In this document: positions 1-8,438 of the stretch, in pieces
Position numbering within the stretch: position 1 is the stretch's first letter
Layout: each line of letters opens with the position of its first letter
NCBI RefSeq assembly: GCF_004214935.1
Contig: NZ_SFCC01000006.1
Coordinates: forward strand, 124,001 to 188,000
Reading direction: 5' to 3'
DNA length: 64,000 bases
From: Amycolatopsis suaedae
GTDB lineage: Bacteria > Actinomycetota > Actinomycetes > Mycobacteriales > Pseudonocardiaceae
Notes under the pieces: generated by a model
Database searches by the model: none
Seen by the model: the letters and a program-made list of their open reading frames with translations, nothing else
Told to the model about the DNA's origin: nothing
Made by a program: the position numbers and the translations under genes

Positions 1-2
1 CG

Positions 3-398
3 TTACGTCCCGCCGACGAACTGGCCGAGCTGACCGGCTCCGCTCCCAGCGCGGGCAGCAACTTCGGCCCGGCGTTCACGTTTCTCCGTTCGGTGATCGA
101 CCGCGATGTACGCCGGCTCAAGGGGAATCGCCTGCGGGTGCAGCGGCCGATGGTGTTCTTCACGTCCGACGGCCAGCCGACAGACCCGGTGACCTGGCCT
201 GCGGCCTACGGCGGTTTGACCGACCCTGCGTGGCAGGCTCGGCCCGACGTGATCGCGTTCGGCGTGGGCGACGCCGACCGCGCCACGCTCGGCAGAATCG
301 GCACGTACCGGACGTTCCTGGGCCGCGACGGCGTCCGGCTGGGGACGGCGCTGACCGTGTCGGTGACGTGGGCGCCGATGCGTCCGGACGTTGTCTAA
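3..398 (+). CDS. vWA-domain protein, 3' end only
   Basis: The reading frame is open from the window edge, so the start lies upstream. The visible 131 residues contain VFFTSDGQPTD, the central beta strand and threonine/aspartate segment of a von Willebrand factor A (MIDAS) fold as found in TerY-like tellurium or stress-response proteins, followed by a typical C-terminal half (DVIAFGVGDADRATLG). The DxSxS metal-binding motif expected near the N-terminus is out of view. Such proteins bind a divalent metal and a protein partner in the cytoplasm; the partner is unknown here. Family confidence is fair, specific role unknown. Confidence 0.7.
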   Translation, partial: LRPADELAELTGSAPSAGSNFGPAFTFLRSVIDRDVRRLKGNRLRVQRPMVFFTSDGQPTDPVTWPAAYGGLTDPAWQARPDVIAFGVGDADRATLGRIGTYRTFLGRDGVRLGTALTVSVTWAPMRPDVV

Positions 399-472
399 TG
401 CATCCACGATGTGTCCACTTCTCGTCCACTCCCGCGTCGCACGCTCCCTGTACCTGCGACGAGGGAGGGACC

Positions 473-1303
473 GTGTCACTGGTACGAGAGCTGAAGGCAC
501 TTCGTAAGGGGAGGGGCGTGTTCGCCGGACGCCTGACCGAGCGGATCGGCCCGGGCCTGCGCGCGGCGTGCGGGGTGGCCGACGACGACGGTCCGGTGAC
601 CGTCCGGCAGAAGCTGTCGGCGAGGCTGACCGAGCTGGCCGAGCACCTGCCGGACGACCTGCGCCTGGTGACGCTGGCGGCGTTCGCCATCAGTGCGCGG
701 CAGCCCCTGTACCAGGACCGGGTGTCGTGGGCGGCAATGCAGGTCGACCGTGATTCCCGAACGGTCCGCCGTCGCGTCGACGAGGCGATCGACCAGCTGG
801 CGGAGCTGGCCGCCGCGGTGCCGGTCGCGGCCGGCGGCTGGCGGACGGCGGAGCTGTGCGTGGCGGCGGCCCTGGACCGGGACCGGCCCGAGGTGCTGGA
901 GCGCCGCCGCATCGTGGCCGACCAGGACGACCTGCGGGAGCTGGAGCTGGATTCGCCGGTGGCCGGTGAGGCCGACGTGTTCTACGGCGGCACCTTGACC
1001 GGCGCCGGCCTCGTGTTGCCGAGGCCCCTGTCCCGAGGTGAGTCGCACGACGTCGCGGTCCGCGTCCGGCTGTCGTCGCTGCCGCCGTACCTGGTCTGCG
1101 TCCCCGGTCGCCCCTGCGACCGCTTCGACCTGCGCCTGCGCTTCGGCCGCGGCTCGGCCCCCCGGGTCTGGAAGCTGCACGGCGCGTTCCAGCCGGCTCC
1201 GCAGTGGCAGGGCGACCCGCAGCCCGTGGACCGTGCGGGTGAGGTGCACCTGCGCTTCCGGAGCCTCACCCCGGGCCTGGCCTACGGAGCCCGCTGGGAG
1301 TAA
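473..1303 (+). CDS. Hypothetical protein, 276 aa
   Basis: Start GTG at 473 was chosen because GAGGGAGG lies just upstream at a good distance and codon bias begins there; the frame is open further upstream but overlaps the vWA gene out of frame. No recognised domain. The protein looks all-helical at the N-terminus (residues 20-130, several Leu/Ala-rich helices) and beta-rich at the C-terminus (ELDSPVAGEADVFYGG onward, with FDLRLRFGRG). No signal peptide or membrane segment. It follows the vWA gene by about 75 bp in the same direction and may be co-transcribed. Function unknown. Confidence 0.75.
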   Translation: MSLVRELKALRKGRGVFAGRLTERIGPGLRAACGVADDDGPVTVRQKLSARLTELAEHLPDDLRLVTLAAFAISARQPLYQDRVSWAAMQVDRDSRTVRRRVDEAIDQLAELAAAVPVAAGGWRTAELCVAAALDRDRPEVLERRRIVADQDDLRELELDSPVAGEADVFYGGTLTGAGLVLPRPLSRGESHDVAVRVRLSSLPPYLVCVPGRPCDRFDLRLRFGRGSAPRVWKLHGAFQPAPQWQGDPQPVDRAGEVHLRFRSLTPGLAYGARWE

Positions 1304-1360
1304 AGGGCGACACGGGCCTCTTCGGAGGTAGTGGCGCTCTTGTGGGGCAGACTGACGGGC

Positions 1361-1687
1361 ATGTCCTTCGACGACCTGACGACGCGGCTACGCGACTTCG
1401 CGGATGCGCGCGACTGGGAGCATTTCCACACGCCGAAGAACCTCGTGATGGCCCTGTCCGGTGAGGTCGGTGAGCTGACCGCGCTGTTCCAGTGGCTTAC
1501 TCCCGAGGAGTCGGCCAAGGCCATGGACGACCCCGAGCTGAAGGAGAAAGTGCTGGACGAGGTGGCCGACGTGGCCATCTACCTGACGCGGCTCGTGGAC
1601 GTTCTCGGCGTCGACCTCATCGAGGCATGCCACGCGAAGATCGACCGCAACGACCGTCGTTTCCCCGCCCGTACCGAGGCGCCCTAG
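1361..1687 (+). CDS. MazG-like nucleotide pyrophosphohydrolase
   Basis: A 108-residue all-alpha NTP pyrophosphohydrolase of the MazG/RS21-C6 (XTP3TPA, dCTPase) type. The metal-binding ExxE...ExxD signature is visible as GEVGEL (residues about 34-39) and EVADVAIYL (about 68-76), and the length matches single-domain RS21-C6 proteins. These enzymes hydrolyse (d)NTPs to NMP and pyrophosphate, in housecleaning or nucleotide-depletion defence. ATG 1361 is preferred to the in-frame GTG at 1331 because homologues begin MSxxDLxxRLRxFA. Its stop codon shares a CTAG tetranucleotide with the stop of the convergent helicase gene, a tight arrangement suggesting the two travel together. Confidence 0.85.
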   Translation: MSFDDLTTRLRDFADARDWEHFHTPKNLVMALSGEVGELTALFQWLTPEESAKAMDDPELKEKVLDEVADVAIYLTRLVDVLGVDLIEACHAKIDRNDRRFPARTEAP

Positions 1688-3579
1688 CTCGTCATCTCCT
1701 CCAGGAACGCCTGTGTCTCGGGATCGGTGGAGTAGACCGCCGTGCCACGCATGCCGCGGGTGAGGAGAACCTTGTAGGTGTTCTTGATCAGTGCGCCGAA
1801 GTGCAGGTCGTCGGCCTTCCGTACGTCGCCGTCCTTGGACTCGCTCCGCACCGGAACCCACCGCCCGTCCCGGCGCACGAGGTCTGGGCCGAAGATCACC
1901 CCGGACCAGTCGTACTCGAAACCCTGCGCGGTGTAGATGCAGCCGACCTGGCCGAACCCGCGTGGATCCGTTGCCCAGTAGGCCGATTCGGGAACCCCCT
2001 CGACCTTCTTCTTCTCGTCCGACTTCGCATTCCACGGCCGGTGCCAGCCGCCGATCCTGACGTCGTCGACCAGGCGCAGACCGTTCTCGGTGGGCACCGG
2101 GTTGCTCCACTCCCAGCAGAACCCCGCGGCGAGCCGGGCCACGCCGCCGTTGGTGGCCTGCTGATGCAGGACCCAGGACTCAAGTGCTTCGGGTGACGCG
2201 GCCGAGGTCACCGTGATGCCCTCGTCCAGCGGCCCGGCGAGCTTGCTCCACGGGATCGCCGGCTCGTTACGAAGGCCGAGCAGCCGGGCAACCCACTCGT
2301 CGTAGTTGACCGAGCCACCGCAGCGCAGCTGGTCCTGGAGGCGGATGATCTCGACCTCGCAGCCGAGGCTCTGGGCAGCGGCGGTGATTTCCCGGACCGA
2401 ACCCATCTCGCCGGGACGCACGGTCTGGTTCTCGTCCAGGAGAAACACCGGCACGGTGGCTACGTTGATCAGCTCGTCGATCTGCCGGCCGGCACGTTCA
2501 CGCTGTTCCTTCTTCGTGTACTGGGTTACCCCGCTCTTCCGGATCCGGTGGGCTTCGTCGCAGATGAGGACGGTCAGTTCGCGTGGGTTACTGCCGACGT
2601 AGTTGTTGAAGTACTTGAACAGCCCTTTGACTCGCGTGTTGCCCTTGCCGGCGTACTTGCGCATCGTCAACGTGAACGAGCGCGAGCCCGTCGCGTGGTG
2701 GGTTGGAATACCTCGTCTGGCCAGTTCGCCCAGCAGGCTGAGAGCGATCACGCTCTTTCCCGACCCGGGGCCGCCCTCGACGATGATGACGGTCCGGGTC
2801 GGTGCCGCGTGTGCGCGTTCCACGGCCTGCATGACGACCTCGTAGGCGACCTTCTGCTCGTCGAGCAGGACGAACTGCTCGCGGTCCTGTATCTCGGCCG
2901 CGGCGAGGTCGAGCAGGGGTTTGGTCGGCCGGTGCGCATACCCCAGGAACTCGTCCCCGGCCTCCCGTGCCACGTCCCGCGCGGCCTCGGCGTCGAGCAC
3001 GGCGCGTAGGTGATCGGCGAGCTTGGCCTTGTCGTCCATCGTGAAGAGGCGGCCGTACTGGCTGGTGGCGTACTGCAGCAGCCCGGCGACGTCGGCGCGG
3101 CGGGCGTTGTGCAGGTAGGCCACCCCGTGGACGGACTTGGGCCGGCTGGCGAGGCTCTCGGTGTGGTCCACCATGTACTGGCAGTACCCGCGCACCTGTT
3201 CGGCCGGGTGCAGGTGCCGGCCGGGCATGCCGGGGATGTTCAGTACCTCGGCCAGGTGAATCTCGGCTTTCGACCACTGCTTCAGCTCGACGAACACGAA
3301 ACTGCTCTCGCCCGTTCGCGGGTGGGCACCGCACAGCACCACGTCGATGCGCTGGCGACTGTGCGGCAGCTGATGCTCGAGCAGGACCTCGATGTCGCCC
3401 AGGCCGGCGTCGACCAGGTCGTTTAGGAGGACGCGGAGGCTGTGCCGCCAGGAGTTGACCTCGCCAACCCCGGCCCGGGTGCCGAGGACGAACCCTGACT
3501 GCTCGGCCAGCCGGGTGTGCAGGTGTCCGAGGTTGGCCTCGGCCAGAAGGTCGGCAGCTCTGCCGCGTACCAGCGCCAT
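1684..3579 (-). CDS. DUF2075 DNA/RNA helicase with N-terminal PD-(D/E)XK nuclease-like domain
   Basis: A 631-residue protein. The first third carries RIDVVLCG (Asp about 79) followed by FVFVELKQW (Glu98, Lys100), the D...ExK core of a PD-(D/E)XK nuclease. The rest is a superfamily-1-like ATPase of the DUF2075/Schlafen-helicase type: Walker A EGGPGSGKS (about 268-276), Walker B VLICDEAHR (about 337-345), LLDENQTVRPGE as motif III and YTAQGFEYDW near the end. Start ATG 3579 has GGGGAG five bases upstream; the frame extends 31 codons further without support. Such proteins are recurrent in defence neighbourhoods and probably cleave or remodel nucleic acid. It converges with the MazG-like gene. 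Confidence 0.85.
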   Translation of the reverse strand: MALVRGRAADLLAEANLGHLHTRLAEQSGFVLGTRAGVGEVNSWRHSLRVLLNDLVDAGLGDIEVLLEHQLPHSRQRIDVVLCGAHPRTGESSFVFVELKQWSKAEIHLAEVLNIPGMPGRHLHPAEQVRGYCQYMVDHTESLASRPKSVHGVAYLHNARRADVAGLLQYATSQYGRLFTMDDKAKLADHLRAVLDAEAARDVAREAGDEFLGYAHRPTKPLLDLAAAEIQDREQFVLLDEQKVAYEVVMQAVERAHAAPTRTVIIVEGGPGSGKSVIALSLLGELARRGIPTHHATGSRSFTLTMRKYAGKGNTRVKGLFKYFNNYVGSNPRELTVLICDEAHRIRKSGVTQYTKKEQRERAGRQIDELINVATVPVFLLDENQTVRPGEMGSVREITAAAQSLGCEVEIIRLQDQLRCGGSVNYDEWVARLLGLRNEPAIPWSKLAGPLDEGITVTSAASPEALESWVLHQQATNGGVARLAAGFCWEWSNPVPTENGLRLVDDVRIGGWHRPWNAKSDEKKKVEGVPESAYWATDPRGFGQVGCIYTAQGFEYDWSGVIFGPDLVRRDGRWVPVRSESKDGDVRKADDLHFGALIKNTYKVLLTRGMRGTAVYSTDPETQAFLEEMTS

Positions 3580-3807
3580 CGTTTCTCCCCAAAACGGACG
3601 TGCGTCATCGACGTACGGTTTTGGGGGCAACAACGAGGTGGCCCTCGGTGCCCGTCGTGCCGTGCTGATCACACTAGTGGATCTAGCCGCTCACGTGGAG
3701 TCGCCTGACAACAGGTTCGCCTAAGGTCTGCGTCTGGGCGGGAAGCACCGGTGCGGCGACATGGGCAGGGCCAACGGTAAGCCCATCCGAGGTGGCGCGC
3801 AGGCCCT

Positions 3808-4482
3808 TTACTCGTGCGTGTACTTCATTTCGATCGGCCTGTTACCCCTCCGGACCTGCCAGGATAGTTCCCTTGGTTGAAAGAGAACCGGGGCCACATC
3901 AAGCGGAGGTATATCCTCCGTGGGGAATTGAAGTTTTAGCCGGAAGGTCTCCAGTTCGGCTTGCTCGTCGCTTTGTGTGATGACACTGCGTATGAAGCTA
4001 CTCGAAATGGGGCCAGGGATCAGAATCTCGGCTTGGTCGTCCGTTGGCCACCAGGGTGGGTGTACTGAATTTCGATAGCGGTCTCCAACGCGATCAGAAA
4101 AAAGAGAATTAAACCCGGTGGCGCCGTCGCGAATTCCTGCTCCTAAGAGTCGCGCGGCGTTGTGAGGGCAGAACCGTGCCCCCGGGGTCTCCAGGATGCT
4201 TATGTCTAGAGTTATGACCACCCAATCCGGAAACGAAAGGTCGCGATTGCGCGCCTCCTGCAGATACCAGGAATTTGGGTACTCGAGACTTAAACAAATG
4301 TGACCGCGATGTCCATCGCGGCGATTCATGTCGCTCGGGCGAAAGCTGTCGTCCGAGGCTTCAAGGAGCGCGGTATCTCGCAGTTCCCTGGTGGCAATAA
4401 TATGTGCAAGATTGGCTGCCTTGGTGAAATGGCACAGACGCGTAACGCCTCGCCTTCGAGCCTCGTCAATGATCTTATTCAT
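3808..4482 (-). CDS. DarT-family (DUF4433) ADP-ribosyltransferase
   Basis: A 224-residue protein resembling DarT, which ADP-ribosylates DNA bases on single strands using NAD+. Supporting signatures are TRLCHFTKAANLAHII at residues 14-29 (the NAD-binding HFT...NL motif), NRRDGHRGHICLSLEYPN at 53-70, FCPHNAA at 104-110 and TDDQAEILIPGPI at 147-159, where Glu152 matches the catalytic Glu of the family's QAExLV motif. Its ATG overlaps the helicase stop as ATGA, so translation is coupled. No DarG-like macrodomain antitoxin is encoded nearby, which is unusual for DarTG. The gene sits in visibly AT-richer DNA with atypical codon use, indicating transfer. Confidence 0.8.
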   Translation of the reverse strand: MNKIIDEARRRGVTRLCHFTKAANLAHIIATRELRDTALLEASDDSFRPSDMNRRDGHRGHICLSLEYPNSWYLQEARNRDLSFPDWVVITLDISILETPGARFCPHNAARLLGAGIRDGATGFNSLFSDRVGDRYRNSVHPPWWPTDDQAEILIPGPISSSFIRSVITQSDEQAELETFRLKLQFPTEDIPPLDVAPVLFQPRELSWQVRRGNRPIEMKYTHE

Positions 4483-5915
4483 GGATCTATCCGAAAGTAG
4501 AGCCCCGACCTCTCGTCGGGTAGAAATCTGGTAAGCTTGCTCGAATGTATCAGCACCAAGTCCGTTCGAGCTCGCGTCACTGCAACGTAGAGCTCACGTG
4601 CTTGTCGAATTCGAGCTTCTTCTAGCCCAAATGCATCTACGCTACTGGGGGTGGGCAGCCCGCTGTCATCGCAAAACGGGACGATTACGGCATCGAACTC
4701 CAAGCCCCTGGCTTCGGAGTGTGGTCCGTAGAATATCCCGGGCCGCTCGTCCCATTTTGACATGCCTTTGTGGAGGCGAATCGTCCTGGGATGATCAAGT
4801 AAGCCGACCAGGTCTTCTTCTGCGGTTTTGTCACGAATAAGAACCACTACTCGTTGGTTGGCCAGTCGTGTTCGCCGATCGCGGGCTAAATTGTTAGCAA
4901 ATCTTGCTGCCTGCGCCACCTGGTCATCCGCAGATCTTGCTCTCACTAGAACTGGTTCGGGGCCATTGATCGGTGGATCCTTGGGCTCCACCAGGTCTAT
5001 CCCTTCGGAAAACAATGGGGTTTCGGAAATAAATTTTGCAAAATGGGCAATAGGGCGAGTGTTGCGGTAGTTTCGGTCAAATTTGACGACTTTGCCGCCG
5101 CCAATCTTTAAGCCAAGCGACTTCCATGACATGCGGCTTCCGTATATTTGCTGTGCATAATCGCCGAAGAAGGTAACCGAACCCTTGCTGGACACGATAG
5201 AAGCCAGTGATCTGATCATGTCTGGGGAGAAATCCTGGCCTTCGTCGATGATCACGTGCCGGTAAATAGCTGGGTTCGGGCTCAGGCTAACTGCCCGTCG
5301 AAGTTCGTTGGAAATACCGGGCCAATCCTGGTCGAAGCCGCGCGACCTGCGGATCTGCTGGTAGCGACGGTAGACGTCACAAACAAGCTGACGATCCGCG
5401 ACGCGGAGGTGTGGACCACGGCCACGTCCAACCCGCTCAATTTTTCCGTTGATATAGGCGTCGAAGTCGGTGATGGCGTTCCCGATCAGCCAGTCGAACT
5501 CATCACTGTAGAAGCTAACCGGCTTGCTGGAGGCCGCGCGTTTATAGTGGCCTCTACTATGGACGTCGTCGAGCGCCAGAGCGATGAGTTTGTCTCGCGT
5601 CTGATTATCGCAGATTCTTAGCTTTACGCCAAATTGCTCGACGAGGAGACGTCTAGCGAGAACATGGTACTGCTCTACCGTAATGTTAGGGTGATCGTCG
5701 ACGATACTTCTGAGGTAGGTGGTCAAAGCTCCATTGAATGTTACGAGGAGAGTGGGGCCGCCGAACCCGGGGGCTGTCGCGAGGTAATGTGCACGTCGTA
5801 CGGCCATTACGGTCTTCCCGCTGCCGGCCACCCCTAGCGCGACGCAGTGGCCTTGGGCTCGCAGATATACGACCTCGCGCTGTTGGCCCTGAGGTTCCGG
5901 CAGTCTGGCCCCCAT
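4479..5915 (-). CDS. Superfamily-1 UvrD/Rep-like helicase
   Basis: About 478 residues from ATG 5915; an in-frame TTG at 5960 would add 15 residues, and neither start has a strong Shine-Dalgarno. All SF1 motifs are visible: Walker A GVAGSGKT (28-35), Walker B VIIDEGQDF (about 221-229), motif III FFGDYAQQIYG, motif IV FDRNYRNT, motif V GLEFDAVIV and motif VI YVAVTRAR. It lacks the large 1B/2B insertions of full UvrD, so it resembles compact UvrD_C_2-type helicases of defence loci. It is the first gene of a two-gene operon with the DarT-like gene (4-bp ATGA overlap), which suggests that helicase-generated single-stranded DNA is the substrate or trigger for the transferase. That link is inference. 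Confidence 0.85.
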   Translation of the reverse strand: MGARLPEPQGQQREVVYLRAQGHCVALGVAGSGKTVMAVRRAHYLATAPGFGGPTLLVTFNGALTTYLRSIVDDHPNITVEQYHVLARRLLVEQFGVKLRICDNQTRDKLIALALDDVHSRGHYKRAASSKPVSFYSDEFDWLIGNAITDFDAYINGKIERVGRGRGPHLRVADRQLVCDVYRRYQQIRRSRGFDQDWPGISNELRRAVSLSPNPAIYRHVIIDEGQDFSPDMIRSLASIVSSKGSVTFFGDYAQQIYGSRMSWKSLGLKIGGGKVVKFDRNYRNTRPIAHFAKFISETPLFSEGIDLVEPKDPPINGPEPVLVRARSADDQVAQAARFANNLARDRRTRLANQRVVVLIRDKTAEEDLVGLLDHPRTIRLHKGMSKWDERPGIFYGPHSEARGLEFDAVIVPFCDDSGLPTPSSVDAFGLEEARIRQARELYVAVTRARTDLVLIHSSKLTRFLPDERSGLYFRIDP

Positions 5916-6900
5916 GGCCGCATTATGGCATGACGGGGGGGCGCGAACGCTAGTGTTCAACTCATGTTCGTCGGCCCTGTAGGGAGGCGCCTGAGTGCTT
6001 GTCAGTCAAGAGACCCCGAGCTCCCTTCGCGATCAGCCTTTTTGGCGTATTGCCAACCTGGCTACATTGGGGTTCTTTCGTGTCGCTACGTCAGCACTAC
6101 TCCGGCTCGACGCCGAGTGGTCCGGCGAACATGAGCTAGTGATCGACCACGGGCCTGCGGGCTTGCGCGTCCTACCGCGCTGCGCGTGAGGACGGCCAGC
6201 CGCCTCGAATAGGCATGGCCTAGGACGTTGGTGGAATCTATGCCGCCAAGCTGTGTACAGGCTTGACTCAGTTAATCTAAGTACGCCCGTTCCGAGGGAA
6301 GTGGTTCTTATTGTTGTGCCTCCGACCCTGTGAGCTAAGCTAGCGACTGAACCAAACTCGATGGTGAGGTATTCGCGCCTGCCAAGCTGTGTTTGAGCGG
6401 GTTCAAGGTCAACGATTTCGTAGATCTCATCGCGCTCTATGCGTCTACACCTCGCGCGCGGCATAGCGAATGACGTCGGCTTTGACTGCCCCCTCGGCGT
6501 GAAGGCTTCGCAAAGCTCGTAGCCGCGTCGGGGGTCCCCAGCGCGACGGCACCGCCGGCGCACGGCCGCGCGCTACCTGGAAGACGGCTTCCTCGCTGAC
6601 TCGTAACGTTGAGAGAGCCGAAGTGTGCTCGATCAGTTGGTTTGGCCGGATAAGTAGCAGCGGATATCGGCATGTTAGTAGGAACTACAAGCCACCCGTT
6701 GCGCAATACGGGTTGCGGCCGCCTCAGCCTCGGAGGGTTGCCGTTGACTAGCCGGTGGCTAACCGGGTCGGTCACACCTGGGTGTGTCGTAGGCTAGCTG
6801 CAGCGGTACTGCGCGGAATCGGGAAGTCTGGGCGCCCACCGGCAGATGTTCAGGGCTTCGCAGTTGACCCCTGACAAAGGTGCCCCGGCAGAATCTAAAG
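5916..6900. other. AT-richer stretch with no convincing gene
   Basis: About 985 bp between the helicase start and tRNA-Arg. Short open frames exist on both strands (for example 5995-6189 plus and 6033-6563 minus), but none has a recognisable domain, ribosome binding site or actinobacterial codon bias. Base composition resembles the adjacent defence island rather than the flanking core genome, so it is probably a decayed part of the same foreign segment and includes the helicase promoter. Confidence 0.5.
6880..6900 (-). repeat. Partial copy of tRNA-Arg 3' end (possible old att site)
   Basis: Positions 6880-6899 (GTGCCCCGGCAGAATCTAAA) closely repeat the adjacent tRNA 3' end at 6900-6920 (GTGCCCCCGGCAGGATTCGAA). 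It lies directly at the island side of the tRNA. Such imperfect copies are what remains of an attachment site after integration at a tRNA 3' end, but the match is short and could be coincidental. Confidence 0.35.
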
Positions 6901-6973
6901 TGCCCCCGGCAGGATTCGAACCTGCGACACCCGCTTTAGGAGAGCGGTGCTCTATCCCCTGAGCTACGAGGGC
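6901..6973 (-). tRNA. tRNA-Arg (anticodon CCT)
   Basis: On the minus strand the cloverleaf is complete. The acceptor is GCCCTCG pairing with CGGGGGC, the D arm GCTCAGGGGATAGAGC, the anticodon stem CCGCT/AGCGG with loop CTCCTAA giving anticodon CCT, and the T arm GCAGG-TTCGAAT-CCTGC, with discriminator A. CCA is not encoded. It decodes AGG. Its 3' end faces the AT-rich island, the usual orientation for tRNA-targeted integration. Confidence 0.95.
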
Positions 6974-7144
6974 TGGCAGCTGTCAGCGTAGCGGGCCGGG
7001 GCGGCGACGCCCAAGGCGGGCCGTGTACAGTCACACAGAGTAACCTCACGATCATGTGACACCGACGAGTGGCGGGTTTCACCAGCGGGGATGCCTGTGG
7101 GTAGCCTTCCTCGACGGGGACCCACCGGCCCACGGAGGCTTGCG

Positions 7145-7795
7145 TTGATCAAGGTCGTGTTCGCAGACGACGAGGAACTGGTCCGGTCGAGCCTGCGCGC
7201 GATGATGGCGGGCGCGCCGGACATCGAGGTCGTGGGCGAGGCCAGCGACGGCAGATCGGCCGTGGAGACCGCTCGGCGGTTTCACCCGGATGTCGTACTG
7301 CTTGACATCAAGATGCGGGCTGCTGACGACGGGATCCGGGCGCTGCGGGCGATTCAATCGTTCCCCGAACCGCCGACCGTGGCCATGCTGACCACCTTCG
7401 ACATCGACGAGTACGTCAGCCTCGCGCTGCGGCTCGGGGCCAACGGCTTCCTGCTCAAGGACATCGAGCCGGCCGCGCTCCTGCGCGCCATCCGGGACCT
7501 GGCCAGGGGCGGAGCTGTCCTCGACCCGGGGGTCGCCGCCCGCATGGTGACCGCCCACCGGGACGAGCAGCGGGCCGCGGCTCCTGCCCGGAAGCTTCTG
7601 GCCTCCCTCTCCGACCGGGAGCGGGAGGTCGTGGGGCTGATCGGTCAAGGGTTGTCCAACGCCGAGATCGGCGGGCAGCTGCACCTTTCCGAGGCGACCG
7701 TGAAGGGGTACGTCTCCGCGGTGCTGTCCAAGATCGGGGCCGCCAACCGGGTGCAGGCCGCATTGCTGGCCTACCGGGGTGGGCTGATCGAGTAA
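7145..7795 (+). CDS. NarL/LuxR-family response regulator (orphan)
   Basis: A 216-residue two-domain regulator. The receiver domain (1-120) has acidic pair ADDEE, phospho-acceptor Asp54 in VVLLDIKM and conserved Lys in LLKD. The C-terminal LuxR-type helix-turn-helix has LSDREREVVGLIGQGLSNAEI and ATVKGYVSAVLSKIG. Start TTG 7145 is supported by CACGGAGG seven bases upstream; an in-frame ATG at 7091 would add an unlikely proline/arginine-rich leader. These regulators normally pair with a HisKA_3 sensor kinase encoded beside them; none is present, so it is an orphan or is served in trans. It is probably co-transcribed with the TRIC-family gene 3 bp downstream. Confidence 0.9.
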   Translation: MIKVVFADDEELVRSSLRAMMAGAPDIEVVGEASDGRSAVETARRFHPDVVLLDIKMRAADDGIRALRAIQSFPEPPTVAMLTTFDIDEYVSLALRLGANGFLLKDIEPAALLRAIRDLARGGAVLDPGVAARMVTAHRDEQRAAAPARKLLASLSDREREVVGLIGQGLSNAEIGGQLHLSEATVKGYVSAVLSKIGAANRVQAALLAYRGGLIE

Positions 7796-7798
7796 CCC

Positions 7799-8404
7799 GT
7801 GCTGGTCGCGCTGGAGATGCTCGGTCTGGTGGCCTTCGCCGCCTCCGGCGCGCTGGCCGCCGTCTGGGCACGCCTCGACCTGTTCGGCGTCGTCATCCTC
7901 GGGCTCACCACCGCGCTCGGGGGCGGGATCATCCGGGACGTCCTGCTCGGTATTCACCCGCCTGCCACGCTCAGGACCTGGCCGTACCTGGCGGTCGCCG
8001 CGGGAACTGCCCTGCTCGTGTTCATTTTTCACCCTCAGGTGGCGAAGTTGCGGCGGGCGGTTCTACTCGCCGACGCGCTGGGGCTCGGCGTGTTCGCCAC
8101 CGCGGGCACGTCGACGGCACTGCACGCGGGCGCGCCGGTGTACACGGCGTGTTTGATCGGGATGACCACGGGGATCGGCGGCGGGGCCCTGCGTGACCTG
8201 CTGCTGCGAGAAATCCCGCTGGTCCTGCGCAAGGAGATCTACGCCGTCGCCGCGCTGGCCGGCGCGATCCTCGTCGGCGCGGGTCACCTTGCCAGGCTGC
8301 CTGCCGGGCCGGTCACCGCCGTCGCGGCTGCGGTCACTGTGGGTATCCGGATGCTGGCGCTGTGGCGCAAGTGGAACGCGCCGGTGGCGAAGGGCCCGTT
8401 CTAA
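7799..8404 (+). CDS. TRIC-family cation channel (UPF0126/YadS)
   Basis: A 201-residue integral membrane protein with seven predicted hydrophobic helices and an internal duplication: [17 protein letters not shown] in the first half and [17 protein letters not shown] in the second. The repeated GGGxxRDxLL motif is the hallmark of UPF0126, now assigned to the trimeric intracellular cation (TRIC) channel family conducting K+ or other monovalent cations. GTG 7799 lies three bases after the response-regulator stop, implying one transcript. Length is normal for the family. Confidence 0.9.
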   Translation: MLVALEMLGLVAFAASGALAAVWARLDLFGVVILGLTTALGGGIIRDVLLGIHPPATLRTWPYLAVAAGTALLVFIFHPQVAKLRRAVLLADALGLGVFATAGTSTALHAGAPVYTACLIGMTTGIGGGALRDLLLREIPLVLRKEIYAVAALAGAILVGAGHLARLPAGPVTAVAAAVTVGIRMLALWRKWNAPVAKGPF

Positions 8405-8438
8405 GCAGGATCTCAGCACCGTGCGTAACACTGTTGCC

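Noticed and set aside
160..1269. Long minus-strand frames antisense to the vWA and hypothetical genes
   Set aside because: Arg/Ala/Ser-rich shadow translations typical of GC-rich DNA; the plus frames have RBS and codon bias.
5995..6775. Short open frames on both strands in the AT-rich stretch (for example 5995-6189 plus, 6033-6563 and 6437-6775 minus)
   Set aside because: No domain, no ribosome binding site, no third-position bias; composition suggests decayed DNA.
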